Source: Nanosynbacter sp.
GTDB taxonomy: Bacteria; Patescibacteriota; Saccharimonadia; Saccharimonadales; Saccharimonadaceae
Reading direction: 5' to 3'
Assembly (NCBI GenBank): GCA_015257605.1
Contig: JABZJV010000022.1
Location: 1-8,882 of the forward strand
DNA length: 8,882 nt
Shown here: in pieces, positions 1 through 6,379 of the stretch
How the letters are laid out: every line of letters begins with the position of its first letter
Numbering within the stretch: the stretch's first letter is position 1
The notes under the pieces: generated by a model
What the model saw: the letters and a program-made list of their open reading frames with translations, nothing else
The model's database searches: none
What the model was told of the DNA's origin: nothing
Made by a program: the position numbers and the translations under genes

Positions 1-107
1 TCTTCAAAATCTACATTCGCGGTTTCGACGGCGCCAAGGAACTGCGCGAACAATTGATGAACACGAAAAGCACCGACGAAGTCCGCCAGCTCATCAATTC
101 TAATTAA
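1..107 (+). CDS. C-terminal fragment of an unidentified protein (5' end outside window)
   Basis: An open frame enters from the left edge (codons in phase from position 3) and stops at TAA 105-107, giving 34 residues that begin FKIYIRGFDGAK and end VRQLINSN. The residues look like a real protein tail: a short beta-like strand (KIYIRG) followed by an amphipathic, charged helix. Codon use resembles the rest of the window. There is not enough sequence to name a family. No GC-rich hairpin with a T-run follows, so its terminator is not evident; the next 90 bases lead into a new promoter on the same strand. Confidence 0.6.
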   Translation, partial: FKIYIRGFDGAKELREQLMNTKSTDEVRQLINSN

Positions 108-128
108 CTAACAACTTTTATAGCACAT

Positions 129-142
129 TGCAAAAAATTGCA
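129..142. repeat. Short inverted repeat TGCAA-AAAA-TTGCA
   Basis: Positions 129-133 (TGCAA) and 138-142 (TTGCA) form a perfect 5-bp inverted repeat around AAAA. A related element, GCAAT-TATAT-ATTGC, lies at 179-193, just upstream of the -35 box at 199, so ATTGCA occurs at 127, 137 and 189. Spacing and position are compatible with operator half-sites for the downstream promoter, but in AT-rich DNA this could be chance. Confidence 0.25.
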
Positions 143-198
143 GATCGCTTACCGAGCATTCGCGACAGTCCAACAGCGGCAATTATATATTGCAAAAG

Positions 199-227
199 TT
201 GACTCAATTGAAAAGTTATTTTACAAT
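199..227 (+). promoter_or_regulatory. Sigma70-type promoter with start codon at the expected +1
   Basis: TTGACT at 199-204, a 17-base spacer, and TACAAT at 222-227. Only six bases (228-233) separate the -10 box from ATG 234-236, so the predicted transcription start is the A of the start codon or very near it. No Shine-Dalgarno is present. The geometry is the same as that of the atp operon promoter in this window. Confidence 0.7.
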
Positions 228-233
228 ACTAAA

Positions 234-455
234 ATGGCTAGTTTAAGGAGACCAGAGCTTGGGCGACGGGTGCAAATAATAGGGCGAGACGCCGAGCTTA
301 GAATTTCTATGCAGCCGATGCCCGCTCAGCGAGGATTGCCGCTACAAAGAAACAGTAACGGACTTAGGATCGACGGTAATTGCGCTAATGCAAGCACACA
401 AAGCTTAGAGCCAACGTCTGCCGCTTACTGGACTGCTATTGACATATGTATATAA
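234..455 (+). CDS. Possible leaderless small protein (73 aa) or, alternatively, an untranslated RNA
   Basis: ATG 234 opens a 73-residue frame ending at TAA 453-455. The start is chosen because the -10 box at 222-227 puts transcription initiation at this ATG; the longer frame from 138 would start upstream of the promoter. The product is basic at the N-terminus (MASLRRPELGRR) with no membrane segment and no motif I recognise. Its middle, rich in Q, N, S and R, does not read like a typical globular protein. The same DNA contains small GC hairpins, for example GGCG-AGA-CGCC near 282-292, so a short noncoding RNA is an equally fair reading. I checked for RNase P, tmRNA, SRP and 6S signatures and saw none. 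The frame's end overlaps the -35 region of the next promoter (439-444). Confidence 0.35.
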   Translation: MASLRRPELGRRVQIIGRDAELRISMQPMPAQRGLPLQRNSNGLRIDGNCANASTQSLEPTSAAYWTAIDICI

Positions 456-467
456 ATGGTGTATAAT
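439..467 (+). promoter_or_regulatory. Perfect-consensus sigma70 promoter
   Basis: TTGACA at 439-444, 17-base spacer, TATAAT at 462-467. All twelve positions match consensus. Transcription should begin at about 474-476, leaving only a few untranslated bases before ATG 478; no ribosome binding site fits in that space. A second TATAAT at 474-479 overlaps the start codon and has no matching -35. Confidence 0.8.
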
Positions 468-477
468 ATAAAGTATA

Positions 478-1074
478 ATGCATATGCTCGAAGGCGTACG
501 AGAAAGACTACACCCTAGACCCGGCAAAGAGTCAGATGAACGCACCGTTGATGATTTGCATGTCGCAAAGAGCATAGAAATAAATACTCAAGCAGATAAA
601 CTGCCCGAGAAAGTCAATATCAACGACCCGAGACTAGTTAAGCTAGTGGCAGGCTTGCACAAGCTCAACATCAGCCCAGTCAAAGAGCCTATCCCTCTCG
701 ATAGGATCGGCGGCAGCAAAAAAACGTCGCGGGTAGTTGTCGATATAGATTCGCTAACACCCGGATCTGAGCCAACTGAATATAGCGTTCCCATACCGGT
801 AGGTTTATTCGTAGCTGCGCCAGAAATTTCCGACTGGCGAAGAGGTCGCAGATCTCCAAAAAACGGTAGACGCAGCTCTAGTATTATTAGCGAGTATTCG
901 CGTCTTTCTGCAAAAACTGCTCCGCCAATTCACGGCGTCACCGTATATACGCGCGAAGACGGGTCAATTTTCGCCGCTCTGTACGGCGATGGCGCACACC
1001 GTCTATGTGCAGCCAAACGCCGCGGCGACAATGACATTCTGTGTACTAAACTTAACATCATACAGATAGACTAA
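478..1074 (+). CDS. Protein with a divergent ParB/sulfiredoxin-like C-terminal domain (198 aa)
   Basis: Not a family I can name with certainty. The C-terminal part (about residues 148-198) reads PPIHGVTVYTREDG, then GDGAHRLCAAKRRG at 170-183, then a strand ILCTKLNII. This order (strand, acidic-Gly turn, Gly-x-x-His-Arg followed by a helix with AA, then a short strand) is typical of the ParB N-terminal/sulfiredoxin fold, where G-x-x-R-R or G-x-H-R lies in the nucleotide pocket. An upstream VPIPVGLFVAAPEI stretch (104-117) could be the first strand. Residues 1-100 are charged and without recognisable domain; a basic patch (RRGRRSPKNGRR) sits at 121-132. No membrane segment. It has its own promoter, apparently forms a one-gene transcript, and converges on atpC. 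ATG 484 is a possible alternative start. ParB-like proteins range from DNA partitioning to nucleases and kinases, so no activity is assigned. Confidence 0.7.
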   Translation: MHMLEGVRERLHPRPGKESDERTVDDLHVAKSIEINTQADKLPEKVNINDPRLVKLVAGLHKLNISPVKEPIPLDRIGGSKKTSRVVVDIDSLTPGSEPTEYSVPIPVGLFVAAPEISDWRRGRRSPKNGRRSSSIISEYSRLSAKTAPPIHGVTVYTREDGSIFAALYGDGAHRLCAAKRRGDNDILCTKLNIIQID

Positions 1075-1075
1075 T

Positions 1076-1103
1076 TATAAGCCGCCATCTATAAGCTGCC
1101 ATC
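1076..1103. repeat. 14-bp direct tandem duplication
   Basis: TATAAGCCGCCATC (1076-1089) is followed immediately by TATAAGCTGCCATC (1090-1103), one C/T difference in 14. It begins two bases after the stop codon at 1072-1074, in the intergenic space between two convergent genes. Confidence 0.8.
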
Positions 1104-1210
1104 GCGATAATACCGCCGATCACATTTACTTAGCGGAAAACGACAGCCAAAACAAACCGTGCTCAATAATATGATTTGCATTAGCTATAATTATCGCCGG
1201 CGATGGCGGC
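1095..1210. repeat. Long-range inverted repeat between convergent genes, overlapping the atpC 3' end
   Basis: GCTGCCATCG (1095-1104) plus CGATAAT (1105-1111) are the reverse complement of ATTATCG (1190-1196) plus CGATGGCGGC (1201-1210), apart from one G/T mismatch and four extra bases (CCGG, 1197-1200). A transcript could form a 17-bp bulged stem around a loop of about 78 bases. The first tandem copy GCCGCCATC (1081-1089) also pairs perfectly with 1202-1210. The bases inside the right arm, 1193-1204, are themselves the 12-bp palindrome ATCGCCGGCGAT. No T-run follows on either strand, so this is not a classical intrinsic terminator, though it is the only structure that could end or protect the two converging transcripts. 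Confidence 0.5.
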
Positions 1211-1619
1211 GGCGCAAGCCAGCCACGTGCAAACGTACGCGGTGGCGATCGACCAGCTGGTGAGCCTTTTCGAGCTCAACCTGATCCTGAGCCTCATCGC
1301 GCATTTTGAGAGCGCGCTCGAGAGCGGCCTGAGTCTCGGCTTCAACGATATCGTCGCCGTGTTCGGCTTCGTCGACTAAAATCCGCACGCGCTGCTGGTT
1401 GATTTCAACCACGCCGCCGCTAATCGCGAAATATTCCAGTTGGTCATCGCTGTCGGTTTTCTGGCGGCGGACCGCTACCGCGCCAGGCTGCGCCACTGCT
1501 ACCAGCGGTTCGTGACTCGGGAAGACTGCGATTTGCCCTTCGGTAGTTGGTATCATTACCTCGTAGACTGGCTCGTCGAGCTTAACGCCAGCTAGCGTGA
1601 TTAGCTGAAACTGCATCAT
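1191..1619 (-). CDS. atpC: ATP synthase F1 subunit epsilon
   Basis: Central-stalk subunit that binds gamma and the c-ring and can inhibit ATP hydrolysis. 142 aa, close to the usual 130-140. The N-terminal beta-sandwich is clear: residues 1-87 contain PTTEGQIAVFPSHEPLV (24-40; family pattern GeigilpgHapl) and FAISGGVVEI (64-73). Residues 90-142 form the two-helix domain, ending in an Arg-rich RLHVAGLRRRHRRR. The chosen start is ATG 1617-1619 (a second ATG follows directly); AAGGA at the end of atpD lies 11 bases upstream. A longer frame from 1718 would run 33 residues into atpD without family similarity, so it is rejected. It begins 7 bases after the atpD stop and is the last gene of the operon. 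I see no ATP-binding I/LDxxRA motif of the Bacillus type. Confidence 0.95.
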   Translation of the reverse strand: MMQFQLITLAGVKLDEPVYEVMIPTTEGQIAVFPSHEPLVAVAQPGAVAVRRQKTDSDDQLEYFAISGGVVEINQQRVRILVDEAEHGDDIVEAETQAALERALKMRDEAQDQVELEKAHQLVDRHRVRLHVAGLRRRHRRR

Positions 1620-1626
1620 CTCGAGC

Positions 1627-3003
1627 TTAGTCCTTCTTCTCGCTGAGCGGCACTGGTGACATATAGAACCAGCTTTCTGGCTTGTCGTCGTATTTGCCGT
1701 CGAGAATGTCTTTAGCATCCTTGATGGTATCTTCTAACTTGAAGTAGCTACCTGGATTGCCAGTGAATTGCTCAGCGACATGGAACGGTTGCGCCAAGAA
1801 GCGCTGCAAGCGGCGAGCCCGCGCCACAGTTTGCTTTTGATCGTCTGATAACTCCTCCATACCGAGAATAGCGATGATATCCTGCAATTCTTTGTATTGC
1901 TGCAATACCCGCTGGACTTCACGAGCCACCGCATAATGCTCCTCGCCAACAATCTCTGGATCAAGCGAATTCGAACTGGAATCCAACACGTCCACGGCAG
2001 GATAGATGCCAATTTCTGTCAAGGCACGGTTCATCACGATAGTGGCATCCAGGTGGGCAAAAGTGGTCGCTGGTGCTGGGTCGGTCAAGTCGTCAGCCGG
2101 CACGTAGACAGCTTGGACAGAGGTGATCGAGCCTTTTTTGGTGCTAGTGATACGCTCCTGCAGGGCGCCCATTTCTTGCTGCAAATTTGGCTGGTAACCA
2201 ACCGCGCTCGGCAAGCGTCCCAATAGCGCTGATACTTCGGCGCCCGCTTGGGTAAAGCGAAAGATATTGTCGATGAATAGCAGCACATCTTTACCTTCAT
2301 CGCGGAAGGACTCGGCAATTGCTAGGCCCGATAACGCCACGCGCAAACGCGCTCCAGGCGGTTCGTTCATCTGGCCGAATACTAGCGAGGTTTTGTCCAG
2401 CACGCCAGCGTCTTTCATCTCGTAATAGAGGTCGTTGCCTTCGCGGGTTCGCTCGCCAACACCCGCAAAAACCGAGTTGCCTGAGTGAAACTTAGCAATA
2501 TTGTTAATCAGCTCTTGGATAAGGACCGTCTTGCCGACACCAGCGCCAGCGAACAAGCCAGCTTTACCGCCCTTGGCTAGCGGTGCAATCAAGTCGATAA
2601 CCTTGATACCAGTTTCGAGGATCTCAGTTTTGTTAGACTGTTCGGTCAATGTCGGCGGTTGGCGGTGAATCGGCGCCCGCTTGGCGCTTTTGGCAATCTC
2701 GCGGCCGTCGATTGGTTCGCCAACTACGTTGAACATGCGACCTTGCGTGTCCTCGCCAACAGGTACACTGATCGGCGCGCCAGTCGCTGTAACAACTTGG
2801 CCGCGGTGCAATCCGTCGGTGTTTTGCAGACTAATCGTTCGTACTGTCTGTTGGTCTAGATGCTGCGCTACCTCGAGCGTAATCGTCTGCTGGCCGCGCT
2901 TGACCGTCAACGCTTCGTATATTTCTGGCAACGAGCCATCATCAAACTCAACATCGACCACCACACCCATGATTTGGATGATTTTCCCTTGGTTTTTACT
3001 CAT
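1627..3003 (-). CDS. atpD: ATP synthase F1 subunit beta (catalytic)
   Basis: Catalytic subunit, 458 aa, normal length. Domains in order: beta-barrel (1-80), nucleotide-binding domain (80-345), C-terminal helical domain. The P-loop reads FAGAGVGKT (151-159), with Lys158 and Thr159 intact but Ala152 in place of the first Gly of the usual GGAGVGKT. GVGERTREGND (181-191) carries the catalytic Glu184 and Arg185; Walker B LLFIDN ends at 246 with Asp245. The DELSEED loop appears as EELSDDQ (383-389), acidic character kept. The start is ATG 3001-3003 because AAAGGAG lies five bases upstream; the in-frame ATG at 3024 overlaps the atpG stop, and its seven extra residues (MIKKGVT) are encoded by the Shine-Dalgarno region itself. 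There are 17 bases between atpG and this start. Confidence 0.97.
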   Translation of the reverse strand: MSKNQGKIIQIMGVVVDVEFDDGSLPEIYEALTVKRGQQTITLEVAQHLDQQTVRTISLQNTDGLHRGQVVTATGAPISVPVGEDTQGRMFNVVGEPIDGREIAKSAKRAPIHRQPPTLTEQSNKTEILETGIKVIDLIAPLAKGGKAGLFAGAGVGKTVLIQELINNIAKFHSGNSVFAGVGERTREGNDLYYEMKDAGVLDKTSLVFGQMNEPPGARLRVALSGLAIAESFRDEGKDVLLFIDNIFRFTQAGAEVSALLGRLPSAVGYQPNLQQEMGALQERITSTKKGSITSVQAVYVPADDLTDPAPATTFAHLDATIVMNRALTEIGIYPAVDVLDSSSNSLDPEIVGEEHYAVAREVQRVLQQYKELQDIIAILGMEELSDDQKQTVARARRLQRFLAQPFHVAEQFTGNPGSYFKLEDTIKDAKDILDGKYDDKPESWFYMSPVPLSEKKD

Positions 3004-3020
3004 AGTAACTCCTTTTTTTA

Positions 3021-3890
3021 TCATTTCATCGCCTCCACGCCAGCGCTGATCTCGGTCAGTTCTTGGGTGATTGCACTCTGGCGTTCCTTATTCATTTCTA
3101 GCGTCAAGTCGGCTACTAAGTCGCTAGCGTTATCAGTGGCGTTCTTCATCGCCAGCATTCGCATGCTATGTTCGCTAGAACGCGAGTCAAGCAGTGCTTG
3201 GTACAAACGAGCGCTAATCAGCCGGTAAGCTATATCATCTATGATATATTTAGGACTTGGTTCAAACTTAGCTTCGCGAATATCATCACTAATTTCATCG
3301 TCGGGCACAAAGCCGGCAGGGAACAAGCGAACAATATCAGCTTTCTGCGTCATACTACTAACAAAGCGCGTGAAAATCATGTCGACAGCATCGACAGTAC
3401 CAGCTTCGAACATATCTTTGGCAGTGTTGAGAATAGCATGAAACTGCGCACCTGGCACGCGGTCAGGCAAATCTTCGTAGGTACCGACGATTTCAGTATC
3501 TTTGATGCGCGTTGCTGCTTGAGCGATTTTGCGGCCGATAGCGATAGTTTTGTTAGCGATACCCGATTGGTCATCTTGATGCAGTTCGTGCAGATAAGTC
3601 TTGATGATGTTAGCGTTATAAGCACCAGCCAGCCCCTTGTCGCTCGCTACCACAATCAGCAGGCGCGCTTTGACCGGCCGCTGCATAAACCAACGGTGAT
3701 TATCGGTCGCACCTTGCTGCGCTAGATATGCTAGTAATTCGCGTGCTGCCACTGTGTAGGATTGAGAACTTTTGGTCGCCTCTTGAGCGCGGCGCATCTT
3801 GCTAGCTGCCACCATCTGCATGGCTTTGGTGATTTGCCGAGTGTTCTTGACCGAGCGAATACGCGATTTAAGCTGCTGAGTCGACGGCAT
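3021..3890 (-). CDS. atpG: ATP synthase F1 subunit gamma (rotor shaft)
   Basis: Rotating shaft of F1, 289 aa, typical length. The N-terminal helix has the family pattern LKSRIRSVKNTRQITKAMQM followed by VAASKMRRAQ (7-36). The Rossmann-like middle contains ASDKGLAGAYN (82-92; usual SDRGLCGGFN, the Cys is absent). The C-terminal helix MLAMKNATDNASDLV and MNKERQSAITQELTEI (245-281) is the coiled-coil part entering the alpha3beta3 core. ATG 3888-3890 follows the atpA stop by four bases, with GAGGA inside the last atpA codons as Shine-Dalgarno, which suggests translational coupling. It ends in TGA. Confidence 0.97.
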   Translation of the reverse strand: MPSTQQLKSRIRSVKNTRQITKAMQMVAASKMRRAQEATKSSQSYTVAARELLAYLAQQGATDNHRWFMQRPVKARLLIVVASDKGLAGAYNANIIKTYLHELHQDDQSGIANKTIAIGRKIAQAATRIKDTEIVGTYEDLPDRVPGAQFHAILNTAKDMFEAGTVDAVDMIFTRFVSSMTQKADIVRLFPAGFVPDDEISDDIREAKFEPSPKYIIDDIAYRLISARLYQALLDSRSSEHSMRMLAMKNATDNASDLVADLTLEMNKERQSAITQELTEISAGVEAMK

Positions 3891-3894
3891 CTAG

Positions 3895-5430
3895 TTAGTC
3901 CTCAAATCCTTTAGCAACTGCTAACGCCGCATCCTTGACAATCTTGGCGGTAGGTTTGTCCTCGCCAAATTTTTTATCGCCTCGGTTTAGCGCTTTCATT
4001 TCAGCTTTGTGGTTCGTCCACAAGCGAGCCAGCAAGTCGGCCTGCGCGTCTTTAATCTTGGCGGCTGGAACTTCATCAAAATAGCCCTCGCTAACCGCGA
4101 CAATGCTAACAACTTGCTCCCAGACGCTCATCGGCTGATACTGCGGCTGTTTAAGCAATTCAGTTAGGCGCTGGCCGCGTTCAATTTGCGCCTTGGTCTC
4201 GGCGTCGAGATCGCTGCCAAACTGTGCGAAACTAGCTAATTCGCGGAACTGGCTGAGCCCAAGTTTAAGGTTGCCGCTGACGCTCTTCAGCACTTTGGTC
4301 TGAGCTGCACCGCCAACGCGCGACACCGACAAGCCTGCGCTAATCGCTGGGCGAATACCTTGGTAGAACAGATCAGTCTCCATAAATATCTGGCCATCGG
4401 TGATAGAAATAACATTAGTCGGAATATAAGCAGAAATATCACCAGCTTGCGTCTCGATAATCGGCAGAGCAGTCAAGCTGCCAGCACCTAGCTCGTCAGA
4501 CAACTTAGCCGATCGCTCCAACAGGCGAGAATGCAGATAAAACACGTCGCCTGGAAACGCTTCGCGGCCTGGCGGACGGCGCAACAGCAGCGACATCTGG
4601 CGGTAGGCGACTGCGTGCTTGGTTAAATCATCATAAATCATCAAGGCATGCTTGCTATTATCTCGGAAATATTCGCCCATAGCAGTGCCGGCATACGGCG
4701 CCAGATAGAGTAGGGAAGCTGGGTCACTCGGACTAGTCGCCACCACGATAGTCTGATCCATCACACCTTCAGATTTCAAGCGTTCGACTAAGCGGGCAAT
4801 CTTGCTGAGCTTCTGGCCGACCGCTACGTAGATATTGACTACGCCGGTTTTCTGGCGGGCTTGATTAATCATCGTATCAAGCGCGATAGCAGTCTTGCCA
4901 GTCTGACGGTCGCCAATAATTAGCTCGCGCTGGCCACGGCCGATCGGGAACATCGCATCGACGCTCATAATGCCCGTCATCAGCGGCTCGTGAACTGACT
5001 TGCGACCCATTACGCCGATAGCTTCGCGCTCGACCAGACCGCGCTGCTTTGATTTGATCGCTGGACCACCATCAAGCGGTTCGCCCAGCGGATTAACTAC
5101 GCGCCCCAGCAGTTCTTCGCCGACTGGTACGCTCAGCACTTCGCCTTTTAGTTTGACTTTATCGCCAGCGGAAACACCTTGGTCGCTACCTAACAGCACC
5201 GCGCCGATTTCGTCTTCCATCAAGTTCAAAGCAAAGGCTTCAACCACGCCCTCGGCCGTTTGGATCTCCAGAACTTCGCTATAACCAGCCTCGCGCAATC
5301 CATGCACCCACGCCACGCCGTCGCCCACGCGAGTCACAATACCAACTTTTTCTAAACCTTCAGACACCTCGAGCTGGGCAATCGCCTGGCGCAGTTCGTC
5401 CGACAATTCTGTCACTGTAATATCAGCCAT
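3895..5430 (-). CDS. atpA: ATP synthase F1 subunit alpha (non-catalytic nucleotide site)
   Basis: 511 aa, normal length. The N-terminal part (1-25) is the delta-binding segment. P-loop GDRQTGKT at 173-180 is canonical for alpha, with Gln176. MIYDDLTKHAVAYRQMSLLLRRPPGREAFPGDVF (family signature) spans 264-297. The arginine finger is Arg371 in SVSRVGGAAQ (368-377), which completes the catalytic site of beta. The C-terminal helical domain runs from about 380. Start ATG 5428-5430 has AAGGA five bases before it and follows atpH by nine bases. No unusual substitution seen in the key motifs. Confidence 0.98.
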   Translation of the reverse strand: MADITVTELSDELRQAIAQLEVSEGLEKVGIVTRVGDGVAWVHGLREAGYSEVLEIQTAEGVVEAFALNLMEDEIGAVLLGSDQGVSAGDKVKLKGEVLSVPVGEELLGRVVNPLGEPLDGGPAIKSKQRGLVEREAIGVMGRKSVHEPLMTGIMSVDAMFPIGRGQRELIIGDRQTGKTAIALDTMINQARQKTGVVNIYVAVGQKLSKIARLVERLKSEGVMDQTIVVATSPSDPASLLYLAPYAGTAMGEYFRDNSKHALMIYDDLTKHAVAYRQMSLLLRRPPGREAFPGDVFYLHSRLLERSAKLSDELGAGSLTALPIIETQAGDISAYIPTNVISITDGQIFMETDLFYQGIRPAISAGLSVSRVGGAAQTKVLKSVSGNLKLGLSQFRELASFAQFGSDLDAETKAQIERGQRLTELLKQPQYQPMSVWEQVVSIVAVSEGYFDEVPAAKIKDAQADLLARLWTNHKAEMKALNRGDKKFGEDKPTAKIVKDAALAVAKGFED

Positions 5431-5439
5431 TCTTTTCCT

Positions 5440-5829
5440 TTACTTTATACCCTTGAGGGTTGTTAGTTTATGTATCACTGTGCCATCAAACTGGCTGCCA
5501 GGCAATTCAATCTTGAAGCCGCCGATAACACTCGGGTCAATCTGTTCGCGAATATATAGTTTGGCGCCAGTCGGCGTAAATTGCTTAACAATTGCTTGCT
5601 TATTTTCTGGCGAGAGCGGGCGAGCAGTCGTAACCGTCGCTACAACAGCGCCGCGCGACGCTAACGCCTCTTCAATAGCCGCCACCACTTGATTGAGATC
5701 GCGCACACGGCCAGTTTCGATCAAATAGGCTGCTAACTCTTTGATAAGACGCTTCTTGTCGCCGCTTGCAAGCAATTGGCCAGCCACATACGCTGCTAAT
5801 CTTCGCTGCGATATAGTACTGGCCGCCAC
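5440..5829 (-). CDS. atpH: ATP synthase subunit delta, short form
   Basis: Peripheral-stalk cap joining alpha to the b subunits. The C-terminal half is diagnostic: TVTTARPLSPE (65-75) then REQIDPSVIGGFKIELPGSQFDG (94-116; family pattern DPsliGGf). Only 129 aa against about 175-180 in most bacteria; the missing part, roughly 50 residues, falls in the N-terminal six-helix domain, of which about half seems present (residues 1-60). No disrupted frame is visible around it, so the shortness looks native. It starts with GTG 5827-5829, one base after the atpF stop; GAGGAG ten bases upstream, inside the end of atpF, supports this start. Confidence 0.92.
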   Translation of the reverse strand: MAASTISQRRLAAYVAGQLLASGDKKRLIKELAAYLIETGRVRDLNQVVAAIEEALASRGAVVATVTTARPLSPENKQAIVKQFTPTGAKLYIREQIDPSVIGGFKIELPGSQFDGTVIHKLTTLKGIK

Positions 5830-5830
5830 G

Positions 5831-6367
5831 CTATTTGATCTCCTCTAGCTGTTTTTTGATCAAGCTAGTGTCTTTGCTTGGATCGACCGTATCCAGCGTA
5901 ACTTTCCTGGTTGTATCAACCACTAGGTCTACCATCTGGTCGCGCAAATCCTTCTTGGCCTGGGCAACTTCTGCCCTGACGTCGTTGCGAGCCGATTCGA
6001 GAATAGAATCGGCTTGGTTCTTGGCCTTTTGCTCGGCTTCAGCAACCATTTCAGCCGCTTCATTCTTGGCGGTGGCAACAATCGTCCGCGATTCTTGCTG
6101 GGCCTTTTTCAGCATAGCGGCTGTGCGCTTTTCGCTTTCGCTTGCCGCTTTTTTGGCTTGCTCGGCAGCCTCTAAACCTTCTTCGATAGACTCGTCGCGC
6201 TTATCAAGCATGTCCAGAATAGGCGGATAAACCCATTTTTTCAGCACTAGCAGCAAGACCGCAAAAGCAACCGTTTGCAGCACGAACAACCGCCAATCAA
6301 TTCCTAGCGGCCCCAGTAGGCTATCGCCTCCAGTTCCAGCCGATGCAAAGTAGTGCAAGTTATTCAC
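5831..6367 (-). CDS. atpF: ATP synthase F0 subunit b (peripheral stalk)
   Basis: 178 aa. A short polar N-terminus, one membrane helix (about 25-46, WRLFVLQTVAFAVLLLVLKK), the PPIL element (48-51) common after the b-subunit helix, then a long Ala/Glu/Lys-rich coiled coil (55-160), the dimeric stator stalk that contacts delta. It begins with GTG 6365-6367; TAAGGA overlapping the atpE stop, nine bases upstream, supports this start. The gap to atpE is 12 bases. Only one b-type gene is present, so a homodimer is expected rather than b/b'. Confidence 0.95.
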   Translation of the reverse strand: MNNLHYFASAGTGGDSLLGPLGIDWRLFVLQTVAFAVLLLVLKKWVYPPILDMLDKRDESIEEGLEAAEQAKKAASESEKRTAAMLKKAQQESRTIVATAKNEAAEMVAEAEQKAKNQADSILESARNDVRAEVAQAKKDLRDQMVDLVVDTTRKVTLDTVDPSKDTSLIKKQLEEIK

Positions 6368-6379
6368 GCGCGCGAATCC

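Noticed and set aside
1..107. Assignment of the left-edge fragment to the DNA polymerase III alpha C-terminus
   Set aside because: The KIYIRG strand is vaguely similar, but 34 residues are not enough and the following helix does not match well.
234..440. RNase P RNA, tmRNA, SRP RNA or 6S RNA
   Set aside because: None of the conserved core sequences of these RNAs is present on either strand.
1191..1280. Frameshift at the Arg-rich C-terminus of epsilon
   Set aside because: The end RLHVAGLRRRHRRR follows the epsilon C-terminal pattern (RL-x-VA-x-LRRR), so the frame appears intact.
1620..1718. 33-residue N-terminal extension of atpC into atpD
   Set aside because: It overlaps the atpD coding sequence in another frame, has no epsilon similarity, and ATG 1619 with upstream AAGGA gives the normal protein length.
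3004..3024. In-frame extension of atpD to an ATG at 3024 (adds MIKKGVT)
   Set aside because: The extra codons are made of the Shine-Dalgarno AAAGGAG that serves the ATG at 3003, and beta subunits normally begin near the MSKNQGKIIQ segment.
5835..6230. 131-codon plus-strand frame antisense to atpF, and similar long frames antisense to atpA, atpG and atpD
   Set aside because: They are mirror frames of well-recognised genes, low in complexity (Ser/Ala-rich opposite the coiled coil) and lack promoters or ribosome binding sites.
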